This document shows positions 35,974-49,080 of a stretch of DNA of 64,000 bases, one piece after another (positions within the stretch are counted from its first letter, which is position 1; each line of letters starts with the position of its first letter). The stretch is from Nymphalis io (lineage: Eukaryota > Arthropoda > Insecta > Lepidoptera > Nymphalidae). The stretch lies in assembly GCF_905147045.1 (NCBI RefSeq), contig NC_065894.1, positions 10,267,501-10,331,500 on the forward strand, given 5' to 3'. The notes under the pieces were generated by a model. That model was given only the letters and a program-made list of their open reading frames with translations. It did not search any database and was not told where the DNA came from. The position numbers and the translations under genes are program-made.

Positions 35974-37761
35974 CTATAAACACCAAGTGATGTCATTATT
36001 GCATTTTCCTTGAAACCATAGATACTGTAATTTGTTCATGTGATTAACTGGCTTTATTTGTTCTATTTTGTTTGAATTCGGAATCTGTAAAAAATAAAAA
36101 TAAAAAGATCATCAATCATTCAATTAATATTAATAAATTTAATTATGCGTATCTACAAGTATTTTCAATGAGATATTTATCTATTCACGCATCTATTTAC
36201 TATAAGCGAATGAATCTATCATAACAATTAGTAATGATTAATGAAAATGAGTAATAGTTTAGCGATAAAAAAACTGTTTACGCAACTTTCTTCTATTTTT
36301 CGTGCTATTTAGTTTAGTTAATTATTTCAATGATGATTACTAAAATTTTAATTTAAAAGATATCACAATTCTAATCCGGCTCGAAGGATCAAAAACTGAA
36401 TGAACCTAATTTTTTTATGATTCAAAATTATAGCGTACCGTTGGAGGCGGGAATAGCCTTCTAAAGTCTCCTTTGTGCAGGTACTCCCTGTGAGCGTTCA
36501 GTAAACTCGTTTTCAACTTAGATTCTAGGCATGGTTTGCATAGTCTACAAATATCTGACGCCTCGCAATTTTCCTTGCATATTGTACTGCATTCGTGGCT
36601 GTAAACTGCTATATTTTTTTGCGATGATATCATGCTGTTTCTATCTGCATTGTTACTGAAATGAAAGTTTTTTTATGCTAGATTAAGAATTATATTGTAT
36701 TACTTATTCAAAGAAATTATAAATAATAATTGAGGCTATTTCAGATAAAAAAAATATATTTTTCTGTTATTGTGTAAACTGCCTATGATTGTAAAAGATG
36801 AGATATAAAAAAAATCCGCCGAGTTTCTTTCGCCGGCTCTTCTGAGGTCTGAGGTGTGTATTTCCGAACCGGTGGTAGATTTATGACAATAAATAAGTAA
36901 GTGTAACGCTTCTATATTATTTAGATTTTTGACTTGACTTGAGTAGTATAGACATATTGTTTTAATGCTTTGAACTTCTTATTTTACTAAAACCTTTTAA
37001 ATTTCGTATAATTATCGTATACGTAAAAATTAATATTATTTTATTTATTTATGAACACGATTCACGTTATAATATTTCTTTTTTTTTAAATAATGTAATT
37101 CGAATTATATTTACAAATAGTATTGCTGTATGCACATATGTTTTTTGTCAGTGGTATAAAGATAAATAATTGCTGACATCTGTATCATAAAAGTATAACG
37201 ACCGTACAAGATGTCTGTAAGAATACAAAAATACAAAAGGCCTACAGAATAGTTCAATCAAATGAAATTTATTAACATACAATTGGTCTGATTTTTTTTA
37301 ACCATGGAAAGTAATTACAGGTAAAAACTTTTTGCCTATACCTTATAGGTACCGGAAACTGGCTGATTACGCGGAAGTTTTTATGAATTTCGAAAACCGC
37401 ATGCATACATCATACATCCTTATCAATATTATAAATGTAAACGTGACTTTGTGAGTTTATTTGTTTGTTACACTTTCACCTCTTAATTACTCAACCAATC
37501 ATCGTGTATTTAATAAAATATTTGTAAAACAGGCTTAAAAACAACTTCCCCGATCCGTGAGTCACATTTGACTCATGGTTATTGTTTATCTATTGTGTCT
37601 GCTGTATGGACAGAGAAGTTGTTAAGAGACGAGATTATGGTCCAGTGGCCACCGATAATCTCAATTGAAGAATGTGGCTTCATTCGCTGATGATGGAGTC
37701 ATTCTCTTACAGCTACATATTAGCAGTGAAAATAAAAAGATCATCAGTCTCATTATCTTAT

Positions 37762-37848
<87 letters not shown>

Positions 37849-40800
37849 TTACTTGTTTGCAAGATTTGTAATTCCAACGAGATTGAACAGGTTGTACAAA
37901 ACTTGTTCATACAGAAGCTGGTTCGGAGGGTAGTGAGCTGAACTTAAGTTGGGAGACATGTTGGCTTCCAACAGATATACTCTAAAATCCTCATCCAATA
38001 CGAGATCGAAACGCATCATTTCGAAAAAGTTGTCTTTGGACGGGTAATTTTTCAACTGTGGACAATGTATTACATATAACTTTTAAAAATGGTCTTTAAA
38101 TTAAAAAAAAAAACATACACGTATAGTTTCTGCAATTATATTCATTTTCGATTCGTATTTATCATAAAACTTCATTTATTTTTATTTTTTTATATGACCT
38201 AATATTGATACTCACTGCCTCAATAATATGGTGTTCTTTTTTGAGGAACACTTCTGTAATAGCTTCTTGTACCTCCTCCCACATTTTTGTTGTGTTCTTA
38301 CCCTGAAATCAGAAAATACATATACATAATTATATATTAATTTCATAGATATATATATATATTTCCCCTTTTCTGGCGTGTATCTACGCTATTTGAGCGC
38401 AAAATATTCTGCCAATGTCACGTTTAAAATGGATGTCACATATGATATGAGATTATTCGGTTTCAAATTTTGAATTGTTTAATGATGATGAGTGAAAACT
38501 ATGTTATTCTACAGTAGATATCTAGAAAAATATTATAATTAAATAAAAAATATTTGAACACAACATATAAATAATAACAAAAATTATAATAATTATTATA
38601 ATTTTTTTCTTAAATTAATTTAATTAGATATTTGATAAATGGTGAGTAAACTTATGTCAAAGGATTTACTCAAAATTTCCAGGTCGTTGGATGTCAGAGG
38701 GAAGATATTCATATAGAATAGAATCTTGGACCTAAGAGCAATTAAAAAAATATGTGATCAATTGATAGTCAATAATTTTATAGTTAATTTATTTGAAATG
38801 CAAACACACTGTCTTTTGTTTTCGAGACAGATACTTAAAGCTATTTGATATATTGAGTCAAAAACTGTTCCTTGTTGATGGATTAAAATCTTTTTAAAGT
38901 TAATACACATTATTAACTTCCCGGGTCTTCGAGACTTTTCTAAATAATAAAATCTTTGTTCGTTGTTTATACAAAATAGCCATTTTAAGAATAACTAATC
39001 AACATTTTTTGAACCAACAATTCCAACATTTTTAACGTTAATGGTGTATCTATAATTATCACTATAAGGCTTGCATTTATAGCAATACACAATACCCATA
39101 CGGATTAATTTTGACAGGCTTATACTCATACCTTCATATTATAATCCTCACAGAAATTAAATAATTTTGCTTCAAAACTAAAATGTATAAACCTTGAATA
39201 TTTAAGTTAATTGTATCCAAAGGAGTTCCGTTTCAACAAGGCCTACAACATATACACATAGTACATTGAAATCGCTACAAGGTAATACGAGATGGGATGT
39301 CGACGTTGAACGACAATCGATATGGTAAAGGCTTAATTCGTTAATCCCATTGCGTTCGTGTCGGTGGGGTGATCGACATATTAACATGTAGTGGCTAAAC
39401 GTGGCGCCAGGTTAGGCGTATGCTGACTTCAGACGTTACTTTTAATTCTAAGCCACTCAAAACTTTTACCTACTTCAGTTTATATTATTTAAACGTTTTA
39501 TTAGAAACGTATTTTCAATATTTACCCGGTAAGGCTTTTAAATCGGTAAAGTAGTTTTTAAGTTTATCTATTACAAACAGACATATTTTTTTTTCATCTT
39601 TTCTTTGTATCTCTTTTTTTTCCTCATTCCTCACACTGTTAAAGGGTCACTAATCGTGAGACCAAATATGTCACGTCTCTTCTGTCTATATAGACACTGG
39701 CTCGCTTATTCTACAAACCACAATATAAGAAACAAACACTATTATTAATACTTCAATAAACTTGTACTTGTAACAATATTAATAAATAGATTGGAATAAT
39801 TTTGTCTTTAAATTATCAAATTGCAACATAAATTTATAATACAACATTTTCACAATATATTGTGAAAATGTTATATTATATATAATATTGCTGTTAGGCG
39901 GTAGAATAATAATTGATACCTACTCTTTGATAGGTACCTACTCAAATGAGTATGCCTGACCAAATGAATCGCAAATATAGTTTTTTGTTTATAATAGTAA
40001 CGAATGCCAATGCCAGAAAATTGAAACGCTTTACTTTAAACCTGTTCATCTTTCATTCGAGTTACACTTATCTTAAAGTTTGGTGAAATATCGAATGGCA
40101 TCCCAAGATTAGCGTTCAAATATATTCAGTTGGGAACAAACGGTATTAGAAGATTCGTACTAGTTCGAACGTATGGAAAGACTAGGAAAGTTGGCAGTGA
40201 TCAATTAAATGGTTAAATTATCACGTCTTTACTAGACACTGACTGATCATTATAATCAAAATATTAAATTAGACTGTTATTTGTAAAAAAAGGACTTAAT
40301 TTAATAATTAATGAAATCATTTAGCTGATATTTGTTAGGAAAAATGTCAAAAATATAAAAAGTACTAAAAATTGTCTATGATCTCATCTCGATTATCTTT
40401 CATGAGATAGTATTGACAGTCCGCCTCTAGCTGCGTGTGAGTAAGGAAAAAAAAGCAACGCTAATATCAGCCCTACATTGTGTAAATATACTTGATTATG
40501 CAGTTTATATATTAATTGCATATTTAATTTCCTTTAATATAATATTTACAATAAACTGCTTGCTTGTATTCTTCTGACAATTATGCGAGCTCAAAGATAA
40601 CAAACGTTACAGTGTCGTGTAACGGCGTCGTGTATTGGGGGCCTTATTTTCCCCTTTTTTAAAGTGCGTATCATGGTGTCGAGTTATTTATCGTCTGCTG
40701 AACGGATTTACATGGCAAACGCCAACGCCAGTGCGTTAAACACTCGACTCCTGTTTAGTAATTAAAATGACACAAAAGAAAAATGCTGACTGGATTCGAA

Positions 40801-43800
40801 CTAAAGTTTACAATGTTGCATAAATTGATCATGGGTTTAACCCAACTTCATTTTCATTCCATTTAAATTGTATATAATTATGTTAGATTCAAAGAACGAA
40901 TAATACTTATTCGTGTTAGCTAAAACGTATTGTGACCATCTCATAAAATTCGTGTTTTAGTATTCATGATATATAAACGCGGAATAGCCTTTACTTTGGA
41001 ACGATAGCTGATGCAATGATACGATGGACAGGTTGCATCCACATATTTCAAAATGTCTCTTATTATTTAAGCGATTACTAAAGTTCTTTGATTGGGATAA
41101 GGGGTTCAATTTTTTCTATATGAGCTGGAAAACGCAAAGTTAATTTCCCTACTATATTCTACGAAGCTATTAATGAACAAAATATAATAATTTATTCATC
41201 AAAATTCAAAAATATTTTGTAAATAGGTTGCCTTTTTTTGATAATAAGGTGATTTGAAATAATCTTTTCGCTACCTTAGACTTGGCATAATGGTCGAAAG
41301 CTTCCTTCATACTGAATCCCAGGGCGGTGTACGGATGTGCCAGCGACGGCACCTCCCACGTAGGTAAATAATCATCTCCAATCACGTACTTGTCAAGGTT
41401 TTTTGGATCGAACGGGTAATATTTTGCTGGGCAGTATCTGAAAAATGGAATAAAAATTATTATTACAAATTTTTCTTAATAGCAATATTAAAATTATGGA
41501 ACATGGATGAGTCATTATAAATTAGAAAGTATGTATCGTTTTTAGTATTCGGTAGAAGGAGTTTTCTTACAGTCTTTTATTTGTTAGAAATTTGGTCCTT
41601 GGATATAACAATAGCAAGCAACATTATCGAGAAAAATAAGAAAAACTAATAACGGCAGTAGAGCTTGTCATTATAATTTTTCATTAGTAAGACAAATTAA
41701 AGTAAATTATTCTATTGGGAAGCCAGTCAAGCATCATGAAATATAGACAAGCGTAAACTTTACCCTTTAAGGTTATTTCAAATGAATTTAAAACATATTA
41801 CGGTGTCCAATCGATTGAGTTGAAATTTTCAGTCGTGTTGGATTAATTATAATTTCAACAGTGTGTAAATAAATAAAATGAAGTACTACAATGTTAGTAA
41901 TATGTTAAATCAGTAAAAAGTAGTAAATTGTCTATGGCTTAATTTTAAAATCTCTGATTATTTAGTACGCTATAAGCCACAAAGGCTATGTATAAGAACT
42001 GTATATGCCAGAGATCTTTCGAGTATATAATACGGATATAGTGATACAATCACTGTATACGTATAGGTATAAAAATCTCATTTTTCTAAAAGTAAGTTTA
42101 TTTGTAATAACGTAATTACTTTAGACGGTGCCTTGGTTACATACATATACAGTTTACATTTTATATAAACAGCCAATTTCACTAATAGATATCAAAATAT
42201 TAAGTAAATATAGATACGAGTAGCTTATTCAAGTTGTATGGAACCTTTTGAAGTGCGTTTTTTTATTTTTTGTGCTATCGTTAATGGTACTGTGTATCGA
42301 AATGTACTTATTTACCATTGAAATTATGTTACGTTAATGTATATTACAGATAGGATGATAATATATTTTTTTTTCAGTAATAATTATTAAGTAAACTTGA
42401 AATTAATTAACTTGACTTGTAGATAGGTTATTGTGCAAGCCTCTGGATAAGGTGCTCCGTGCCACCCACTCATAACATATTCTGCCACCAAACAAACAGC
42501 AACAGTATTCCTGCGATCGATTTGAAGAGTTAGCGAGCCAGTGTAACTACAAAAATGAGTTAGTTCCCTATGTTGGTGGCGCATTGACAATGCAAGGAAT
42601 GGTTCTTACAGTACCGATAAAGTCTCTAGTCTATGGGTGGTGGTAACCACATACAATCAGATGGCCGATTCGCCAGTCTACCTGTAAATATATTGGTTAA
42701 TAAATAAATGCCACTGTCTTGTCTTTTTAAATCAAAATAGGGACTTTCCATAGGATAGAACACGTGGATCTTAGACGAAAATCGCATTTCAAGTGTGTAT
42801 CCAAAACGGATCCTCAACACGAGGAGGTATTTGCCCAGAAGAATTTTAAATGGTATGGGATACTTTATTTATGTACCTTATATCATATATGTCACGATGT
42901 CGAATTACAAAAAAAGATTGTGAAGGACACTTTCAAAGAATAAAACAAGCCTCATAAGACGCGCCAAGTCACGTTGGAAGATATTTAATTCATGCAAATA
43001 GAATAGAATAGAAAGGCTTTGTTGCACACAAGTTCTATAAAATTATTTTACAGAATTTGGATACTAAGTAGAATGGTGTGCAAAGGGGCTTTTATTCCAG
43101 CAATCTCTTCCAGACAAACTTTGATGGGAGGATTTTTGAACTAATTATAATAATTTCGGTAAAAGAATAGAGTTATTTATATATATTACAATATAAATAC
43201 GCGTAGCTAGGAAATAAATAAAAACTAATTATTAGGATTCAATTGTGTTTTATGAAATGAAAACGAATTTTGATTCATAAAAAATCAATAAACATGGGAA
43301 ACAGTATACCAACGAAGGTTCGATTGATCGACATTTTTCGAGAAGACTAAGGTTCCCATCGTCATGGTCACGACGCGTCGCGAAATCACAAATACTTCAG
43401 GTAAAGAAAAATTGTTATTTTCCTATTCTGAATCAAACTAATATTATCACCATCAGCCACCATCGCCCATAGACGGCATTGGCGATGTAAGAAAAATTAG
43501 CCATTCCTTACATCGCTAATGCGCCACCAACCCTGGGATCGAAGCTGTTTTGTACCTTGTGCCTGTAGCTACACTGGGTCACTCACCCTTCAAACCGGAA
43601 CGCAACAATACTAATAAATAAAGTAAAGAGCAACTCTTTAGCGGTAGAATATCTCACGAGTGGGTGGTACCTACTCAAACGGGCTTGTACAAAGCCCTAT
43701 CACAAAGAAATTAAGAATTAGAGAATGGTGGTCCATTTAGTATTACAATTGTATTAAATAATAATATTAAATATATCATATATATGAATAATTGTACAGG

Positions 43801-46800
43801 TTGCTTCTCTAAATTACTTTAATAAATATCACGCACATAAATACATGGTAATGCAAGTTAAATATGTTATTAGCAAGTAAGTTAAAGATAATCCATTTGT
43901 GGACATTAGTAATCGCATTAATGTTAACTCATTTGTATATTTATCGTCTGTCCATGTACTTTTAGAAGATACAGTGTGATATAATTTTAACAACAACAAT
44001 AAACCATTTGCATACACTTTGGCTATTTTCTTATCGATTTATATTCGAACTCACTCCGTATCGCTCTCGTGAAATATCTATACGCTATGCGTGTATCCAT
44101 TAAGTGTTATAATTTTTATCGTCAAAATTGATAGCACTTTTGATATTTTAGGATCGGATTATATGATAATTTTCTAGTTTGTTATTGTAACCCTACATCT
44201 ATGTATGTATATATATTTGGAAGAAGTAGTGTTGGTAGTGGCGTTTATTACTATTTTTTTCTTAAAAAGCATTAATTCAATTTTAATTTTTCATTATCAT
44301 CGCTAACTATACCATAGGATTTTTTATTTAATTATGCTCACCTGAAAAGTACATCTCCTTTGTACCAATACACTCGCAAAGGATCAACAGACGTCAGTGC
44401 CACATAAACGCCAATGTCGAACTTGTGTCCGTCCACCAAGAAAGGTTTTTGCACGTACTCCTGAACGAAACTTTCGCCACTCAACAAATCAATTGCGGTC
44501 ACGTTCTTTAAATATACACCTCGATGTTGATTGTGCTTTTCCAAAAACACTGCATTCCTATTTTCACTCGCATATTGTAAAAACTCCTTGGTATTTTTTG
44601 GTATCTTGAACGCTTTTGGAATAAATTTGGAAGACGATGTCGCTAAGTCAACCTTGTTTGTTATGAAGCCTGTGCCCGGAAAATGATTGACTCTCTGATT
44701 CGTTTTTAAGCTGTGCAAATTTGGATACAGTACCCTGAATGGGTAGTCGTGAGACCATAGTAGCGACCAAGGAGTATTATTGGTAGCTTTCTCATAACCA
44801 ATCCTTTCCAGCACTAAATGAACGTGTTTCAACAATCCGTTTTTATTTTCAACATCATTGTAGGCAGAATACACCCAATATCGTCGTCTGTTCGTTTCAT
44901 AATCTTTGTAAACATTTTCCTTTCTATTTTGTACGTTTATTATCTCTAATAGTATCGCTAGAGATAGACCTATTATACATATAAGAAAAAATACATTTGT
45001 ATTGGTTTCATTTCTTGTCAGTATTCCGCTATACTTGTATACATTCGTGACGTTTTCCTCTTCGATATTTTTTTCTGATATATTTTCGTTCCGATGTAAT
45101 AATTGTTTATTCTAAAAATAAATTAATACGATTAGTTGAATGGAACATTATGTGCCATTACTCAATGGGTATTTCGGGAAGGATATATTAGCTGATTAAT
45201 GTGATGGACGCGAGTTATTTTGGAGTCAATTTTTTATATTTTCTATATAATTATATTAACAGGCACAATGTTACAATACCTTTGATAGAAACAGACTATA
45301 ATGTTGTTACTTTGCCATTTTTAGATTACATTATCTGCGTCTATTGTCTATTTATCTATTATCTATTTGATTCATACAAATTACTTAATCACTAAATAAA
45401 TTTAAAATATATTTTATTTCAAATAGGCTCTTACAAAGATTTTTGAATTGTCGTTTTACATAATTGTATAAAATGTAAAGTTACTTATATATTAATTTGA
45501 TGATGTATTATTTGTGATATATCAATCGGTTTGTATAAATGAATAAAGCTATATTAATCACAATTTTTCACATCACGCCCACATTTCACTTATTTAGATT
45601 TTTTTTTCTCCCCCATATAATATATGTATGTCTCAATAGCCTATTCTAACCACAAGAGGTTAGAACAAATAAATAACTTTGTCATTGAATTGACGCGGTA
45701 TCATCGTCTTGAATGTCGGCGAAGTTATTATCGTAACTTTGGAAGTAAAATTTAAATGCATATAAGTAGTTCAGTTGAATAGCGTTGTATTATAAATAAA
45801 GACACAATAATCTACAGACATTGTAGTGCACAATATACTGGAGCTATTAGCAGACCATGGAATCGAATGGATCTTCTTCCATTGGAATGACTTACGATGA
45901 GTATACGAGTATCTTTATTCTTGTTCTCAAAATAATTATCCTGTAAGAACTCACTTCGTATCTCACTCGTGAAATATTAAAAAAAGAACTGCATTCATAT
46001 TTTATGATGATATGCTATTTTGATAAGTCTTTTACTGTTTTTCTCGTTTGTGAAATGACCATACGAAAGTAGTTGAAAAAAGCAAATCGTATAAAGTATA
46101 CTTATTTGAATTAAAATTGCATTCGAGTAGAGGATGAAACGATATTATGTACATATTTCTTATCAAGTTCTTACAATCTCAGTAGCAGTATATACAAAAA
46201 ATATAATACCTACCTACCTCATATCCTATGAGTAATTACTTGCACCGTTGGTTGCCTAGAAGAGAACGCTATGTAGCGATAAGGTCGCCAAAATTGTATG
46301 CTACTTTTGTTTAGGCTGTATCCATGTTTTGTATTTTTTTTCTCTTTGTGGTGTACAATAAAGTACACAGTACATTATTCGTACATTAATGTACATAATC
46401 TTATCTATATTCGATTTATAATATTAATATGTAACTACAATCTGTCTTCCTAACCGTATTTCGGTTGCCAATCTTAATGAGTTGTCAATTGCGCTTGAGA
46501 TATGATAGCGTAAATGTGTTTTTAAACATGGGTGCAGTCCGTCACTTTCGTAGTCCAGCTACTGAGTTTTTTGCCGGTTCTCATCGTTAGAATCTATATT
46601 CTGAACCGGCGGTAATTTTACATACATTTTCTCATACAAAATAATCTCATAAATTTAAAGTGTTAATTTTAAAGACAAGACATATACAGCCATTATTAAT
46701 GTTTTTACATTAAAATACACTTATGTATGTATGTAGATTACCGATGTATGACTCCTTAGAAAGTTTTATATGGTTATCAAATCACCAGTACTACTTTTGT

Positions 46801-47047
46801 TAAAAAACAATTTTAGTTTTAGTTTATTTAAATGTCTCTGAACAAAAATAATTTAGTTTTAAAATGATATACATATGTATATAACTAACCGATAAGGGTA
46901 AATAAAGGTGTATCTATATAACATTAATCGTAAACACAATTTTTAAGAACTAATTACATACAATTATCATTAAACGTGATACCCACACAAAAAAAAAATA
47001 CTTACATCCTTCCTATTTTGTGCCTTTTTATTTTTAATTTTATCCAT
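35974..47047 (-). CDS. TTLL15-like tubulin tyrosine ligase family protein, membrane-anchored
   Basis: Seven minus-strand exons: 47047-47006, 45111-44342, 41437-41275, 38302-38216, 38055-37853, 36655-36439 and 36084-35974. All joins are GT/AG with matching phase, giving about 530 residues. A transmembrane segment is predicted at about residues 54-72 (VFFLICIIGLSLAILLEII). The TTL domain follows, with KFDIGVYVALTSVDPLRVYW and LLEANMSPNLSS, the latter carrying the E-x-N metal-ligand motif of ATP-grasp TTLs. The C-terminus has a cysteine cluster (CSTIC, CRLCKPC) and ends CNNDITWCL. TTLLs ligate glutamate or glycine to tubulin and related proteins; the exact activity is not predictable here. The stop lies 79 bp from the convergent IntS11 stop. 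Confidence 0.9.
36780..36955 (+). mobile_element. LINE 3' tail (intact relative of 24310-25716)
   Basis: GAGTTTCTTTCGCCGGCTC, CTGAGGTCTGAGGTG, TTCCGAACCGGTGG and GTAACGCTTCTATATTA, ending TTTTTGACTTGACTTG. It has a short-repeat end rather than poly(A). Confidence 0.65.
37415..37520 (+). mobile_element. Helitron-like fragment
   Basis: AATATTATAAATGTAAACGT, TTTGTTTGTTACACTTTCAC and CAACCAATCATCGTG match the 5' part of the elements at 16590 and 59858-60165. The 3' end is not visible. Confidence 0.45.
37766..37846. repeat. (AT)n microsatellite
   Basis: About 80 bp of nearly pure TA repeats with one CATAT interruption near 37796. It ends directly at the TTLL exon 5 splice donor (GTAAGTATAT on the minus strand). 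Confidence 0.95.
38303..41274 (-). other. TTLL intron 3
   Basis: About 3 kb of AT-rich sequence. The only clear structure is a perfect palindrome at 39843-39872. No gene, SINE or LINE fragment was recognised. Confidence 0.45.
39836..39879. repeat. Near-perfect palindrome
   Basis: The 30-bp core at 39843-39872 (arm AACATTTTCACAATA) is a perfect palindrome with no loop. Arms extend seven more bases each side with one mismatch. This could be a small inverted-repeat element or a fork-stalling hairpin. Confidence 0.85.
42425..42685 (+). repeat. SINE A copy, diverged
   Basis: ATTGTGCAAGCCTCTGGATA, CACCCACTCATAACATATTC, GTTGGTGGCGCATTGACAAT and CCAGTCTACCTG follow SINE A order. Confidence 0.75.
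43000..43150 (-). mobile_element. LINE 3' tail
   Basis: GAATAGAATAGAAAGGCTTT then GTTGCACACAAGTTCTATAA is the reverse complement of a common lepidopteran LINE 3' end with (TATTC)n-type repeats. Confidence 0.45.
43455..43712 (-). repeat. SINE A copy
   Basis: CATCGCCCATAGACGGCATT, GCTAATGCGCCACCAACCCT, CACTGGGTCACTCACCCTTC and ACGGGCTTGTACAAAGCCCT. It has a short insertion near 43595-43635. Confidence 0.8.
45112..47005 (-). other. TTLL intron 1
   Basis: AT-rich. It holds an RTE-type LINE tail (about 46250-46400) and a partial LINE tail (46555-46625, with TTGCCGGTTCTCATCG and CTGAACCGGCGG). No other element was recognised. Confidence 0.45.
46250..46400 (+). mobile_element. RTE-type LINE 3' tail
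   Basis: GTAGCGATAAGGTCGCC then GGCTGTATCCATGTTTTG and GTGTACAATAAAGTACAC. The same tail recurs at 51395-51490, which shows a dispersed retroelement. Confidence 0.6.
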
Positions 47048-47909
47048 CTTGTGATTTATTTGTTAAACACATTTTATACACCAAAAAATTCTCACGATAT
47101 TGTTAATAAAACCACAAAATTTATTTATTTTTTAAACCGCGTAAACTTGCGTACGGGCAGAGATCTCTGCACATACGCTGAGAATGGATTCATTCACGAT
47201 GAAAAGAGATAGCGCTAATCGCTGTGAGTACGAACGAGACGGTTATAACTTTCTAAAACAACACCGGCTTTTTAAGGTCACATCAATGGAAAATGTACAT
47301 AAATCTAGTATATATGTAAATGATACAACATTAATATTATATAAATTAACATACCTAGTACTAATTATTTTAATGTAAGTTTGAATGCAACATTTTAAAT
47401 GACATACTGTTAATATTATTCTTTAATAATCTGTATGTAATATTTAAAAAAAAAATATTGTATAGTAAAGATAAGATTTATTTAATCTATGGCTATTCGA
47501 TAATGTTATGCTGATGCAGAAACCTCAAGGAATGTAATGTAGTTGCTGGTCTACAATTAAACCACAAACATAGTCACTACTAAGCTATCAACACCACAAC
47601 ATATTATAAATTATTTCCTTATTATTTATAGTGTAATAATTAAAACTATATTAATTAAAATATGAAATAATATAAAATAATAAGGTTAAGTTAAAATAAC
47701 AATTTTACATTGATGTATTTCGGTCGCTATCTTGCTTAATGATATTAACGATGACGCCAGGGTAGCGTTGGTGCTGTCTGGAGGTCCCACACTGCCCTCT
47801 ATGTACTAGAAACACCCAACACACATAGACACTTTCGTATGACAACTGGTGTGCACCGAATATTAAAATTAAATCCAAGAACTATGATTTTTCTTAATGA
47901 TTTGTGTAG

Positions 47910-48095
47910 GCGGACGGCTAAACGGGCTATCGGGTGGTAGACATTGGCGATGCAAGAAAAATTAACCATTGTATCGCCAATGCGCCACCAACATTGGGAA
48001 TGTTATGTCCCTTGTGCCTGTAGTTCACACTCGCTCACTCACCATTCAAAACGGAATTCAAAACTACTAATTATTGCTGTTTAGCGGTAGATTTA
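47910..48095 (-). repeat. SINE A fragment, left arm of an inverted pair
   Basis: GGTGGTAGACATTGGCGATG, AATGCGCCACCAACATTGGG, GCTCACTCACCATTCAAAAC and TGTTTAGCGGTAGA. It lies about 95 bp from an opposite-facing copy. Confidence 0.75.
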
Positions 48096-48190
48096 CATTT
48101 AGAGAGTCCAGAAGGCATAATGTAATTATTAATAATGAAAATCACTGTACTGATAAAGTTAACTTTATTATACTGCTGATTGGGCTTTGT

Positions 48191-48483
48191 ACTGGTGGTA
48201 GAGCTTTGTGCAAGCTCGTCTGGGTAGATACCACCTACTCATCAGATATTCTACCGCAAAACAGCAGTAATTGGTATTAGAGTGTTCCGGTTTGAAGGAT
48301 GAGTGAGCCAGTGTAATTACAGGCACAAGTTACATAGCATCTTAGTTTCCAAGGTTAATGGCGCATTGGTGATGTACGCGATGGTTAACATTTCTTACAA
48401 TGTCAATGTCTATGGGCGTTGGTGACCACTTACCATCAGGTGGCCCATGTGCTCGTCCACCTTCCTATTCTATAAAAAAAAAA
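48191..48483 (+). repeat. SINE A copy, right arm of an inverted pair
   Basis: Runs from ACTGGTGGTAGAGCTTTGTG to CACCTTCCTATTCTAT plus an A-tail. Near full length. Confidence 0.85.
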
Positions 48484-48764
48484 CTTATACATATTTCTAG
48501 TCCCAGCACAAGTACCAATTACAGGCATAAACAGCATTTCAAATGAAACATATTAAATGTAGTTTTACATGCTTACAACTTTAGTAATAGCTTTAACATA
48601 AAAAGGATCGTGAACCTAACGCCGCAACTTAATTTGCATAATCGTGTCCGTCTTGTCGTTGGCTGTTAAAGAATGCAGTAGCGAAGCGAGATATCGCACA
48701 AAAGGTAGATTTAACCTAATTTTTGTGCAATTTAATGTTGTTGTGCAACCGTATTGTGCAACCG

Positions 48765-49080
48765 TAACCGTAACAGCCTATGAATGTAGTGGGACATTCA
48801 TAAAGCTGGGCTAAAGGCCTCCTCTCCCTTTTTGAGGAGAAGGTTTGGAGCTTATTCCACCACGCTGCTCCAGTGCGGGTTGGTGGAATACACGTGTGGC
48901 AGAATTTCAATAAAAATAGACACATGCAGGTTTCCTCACGATGTTTTCCTTCAGCGTAAAGCACGAGATGAATTATAAACACAAATTAAGCACATGAAAA
49001 TTCAGTGGTGCTTGCCCGGGTTTTAACCCACGATCATCGGTTAAGATTCACGCATTCTTATCACTGGTCCATCGCGGCTT
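48765..49080 (-). repeat. SINE B (tRNA-derived) copy
   Basis: GTAACAGCCTATGAATGTAG, GAGGAGAAGGTTTGGAGCTT, GATTCACGCATTC and CCATCGCGGCTTTT. It is diverged around 48775-48810. Confidence 0.82.

Larger units (their letters stand above)
36656..37852 (-). other. TTLL intron 5
   Basis: Contains a LINE tail (36780-36955), a Helitron fragment (37415-37520) and an AT microsatellite that abuts the splice donor of exon 5 (37766-37846). Confidence 0.6.
41438..44341 (-). other. TTLL intron 2
   Basis: A 2.9-kb AT-rich intron holding SINE A copies (42425-42685 plus, 43455-43712 minus) and a LINE tail (43000-43150 minus). The remainder has no recognisable feature. Confidence 0.45.

Noticed and set aside
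37665..37941. Two plus-strand frames with poly-Ile/Tyr stretches
   Set aside because: They are translations of the AT microsatellite and of antisense TTLL exon 5.
46976..47212. Plus-strand ORF over TTLL exon 1
   Set aside because: It starts across the TTLL first exon on the opposite strand and has no recognisable content.
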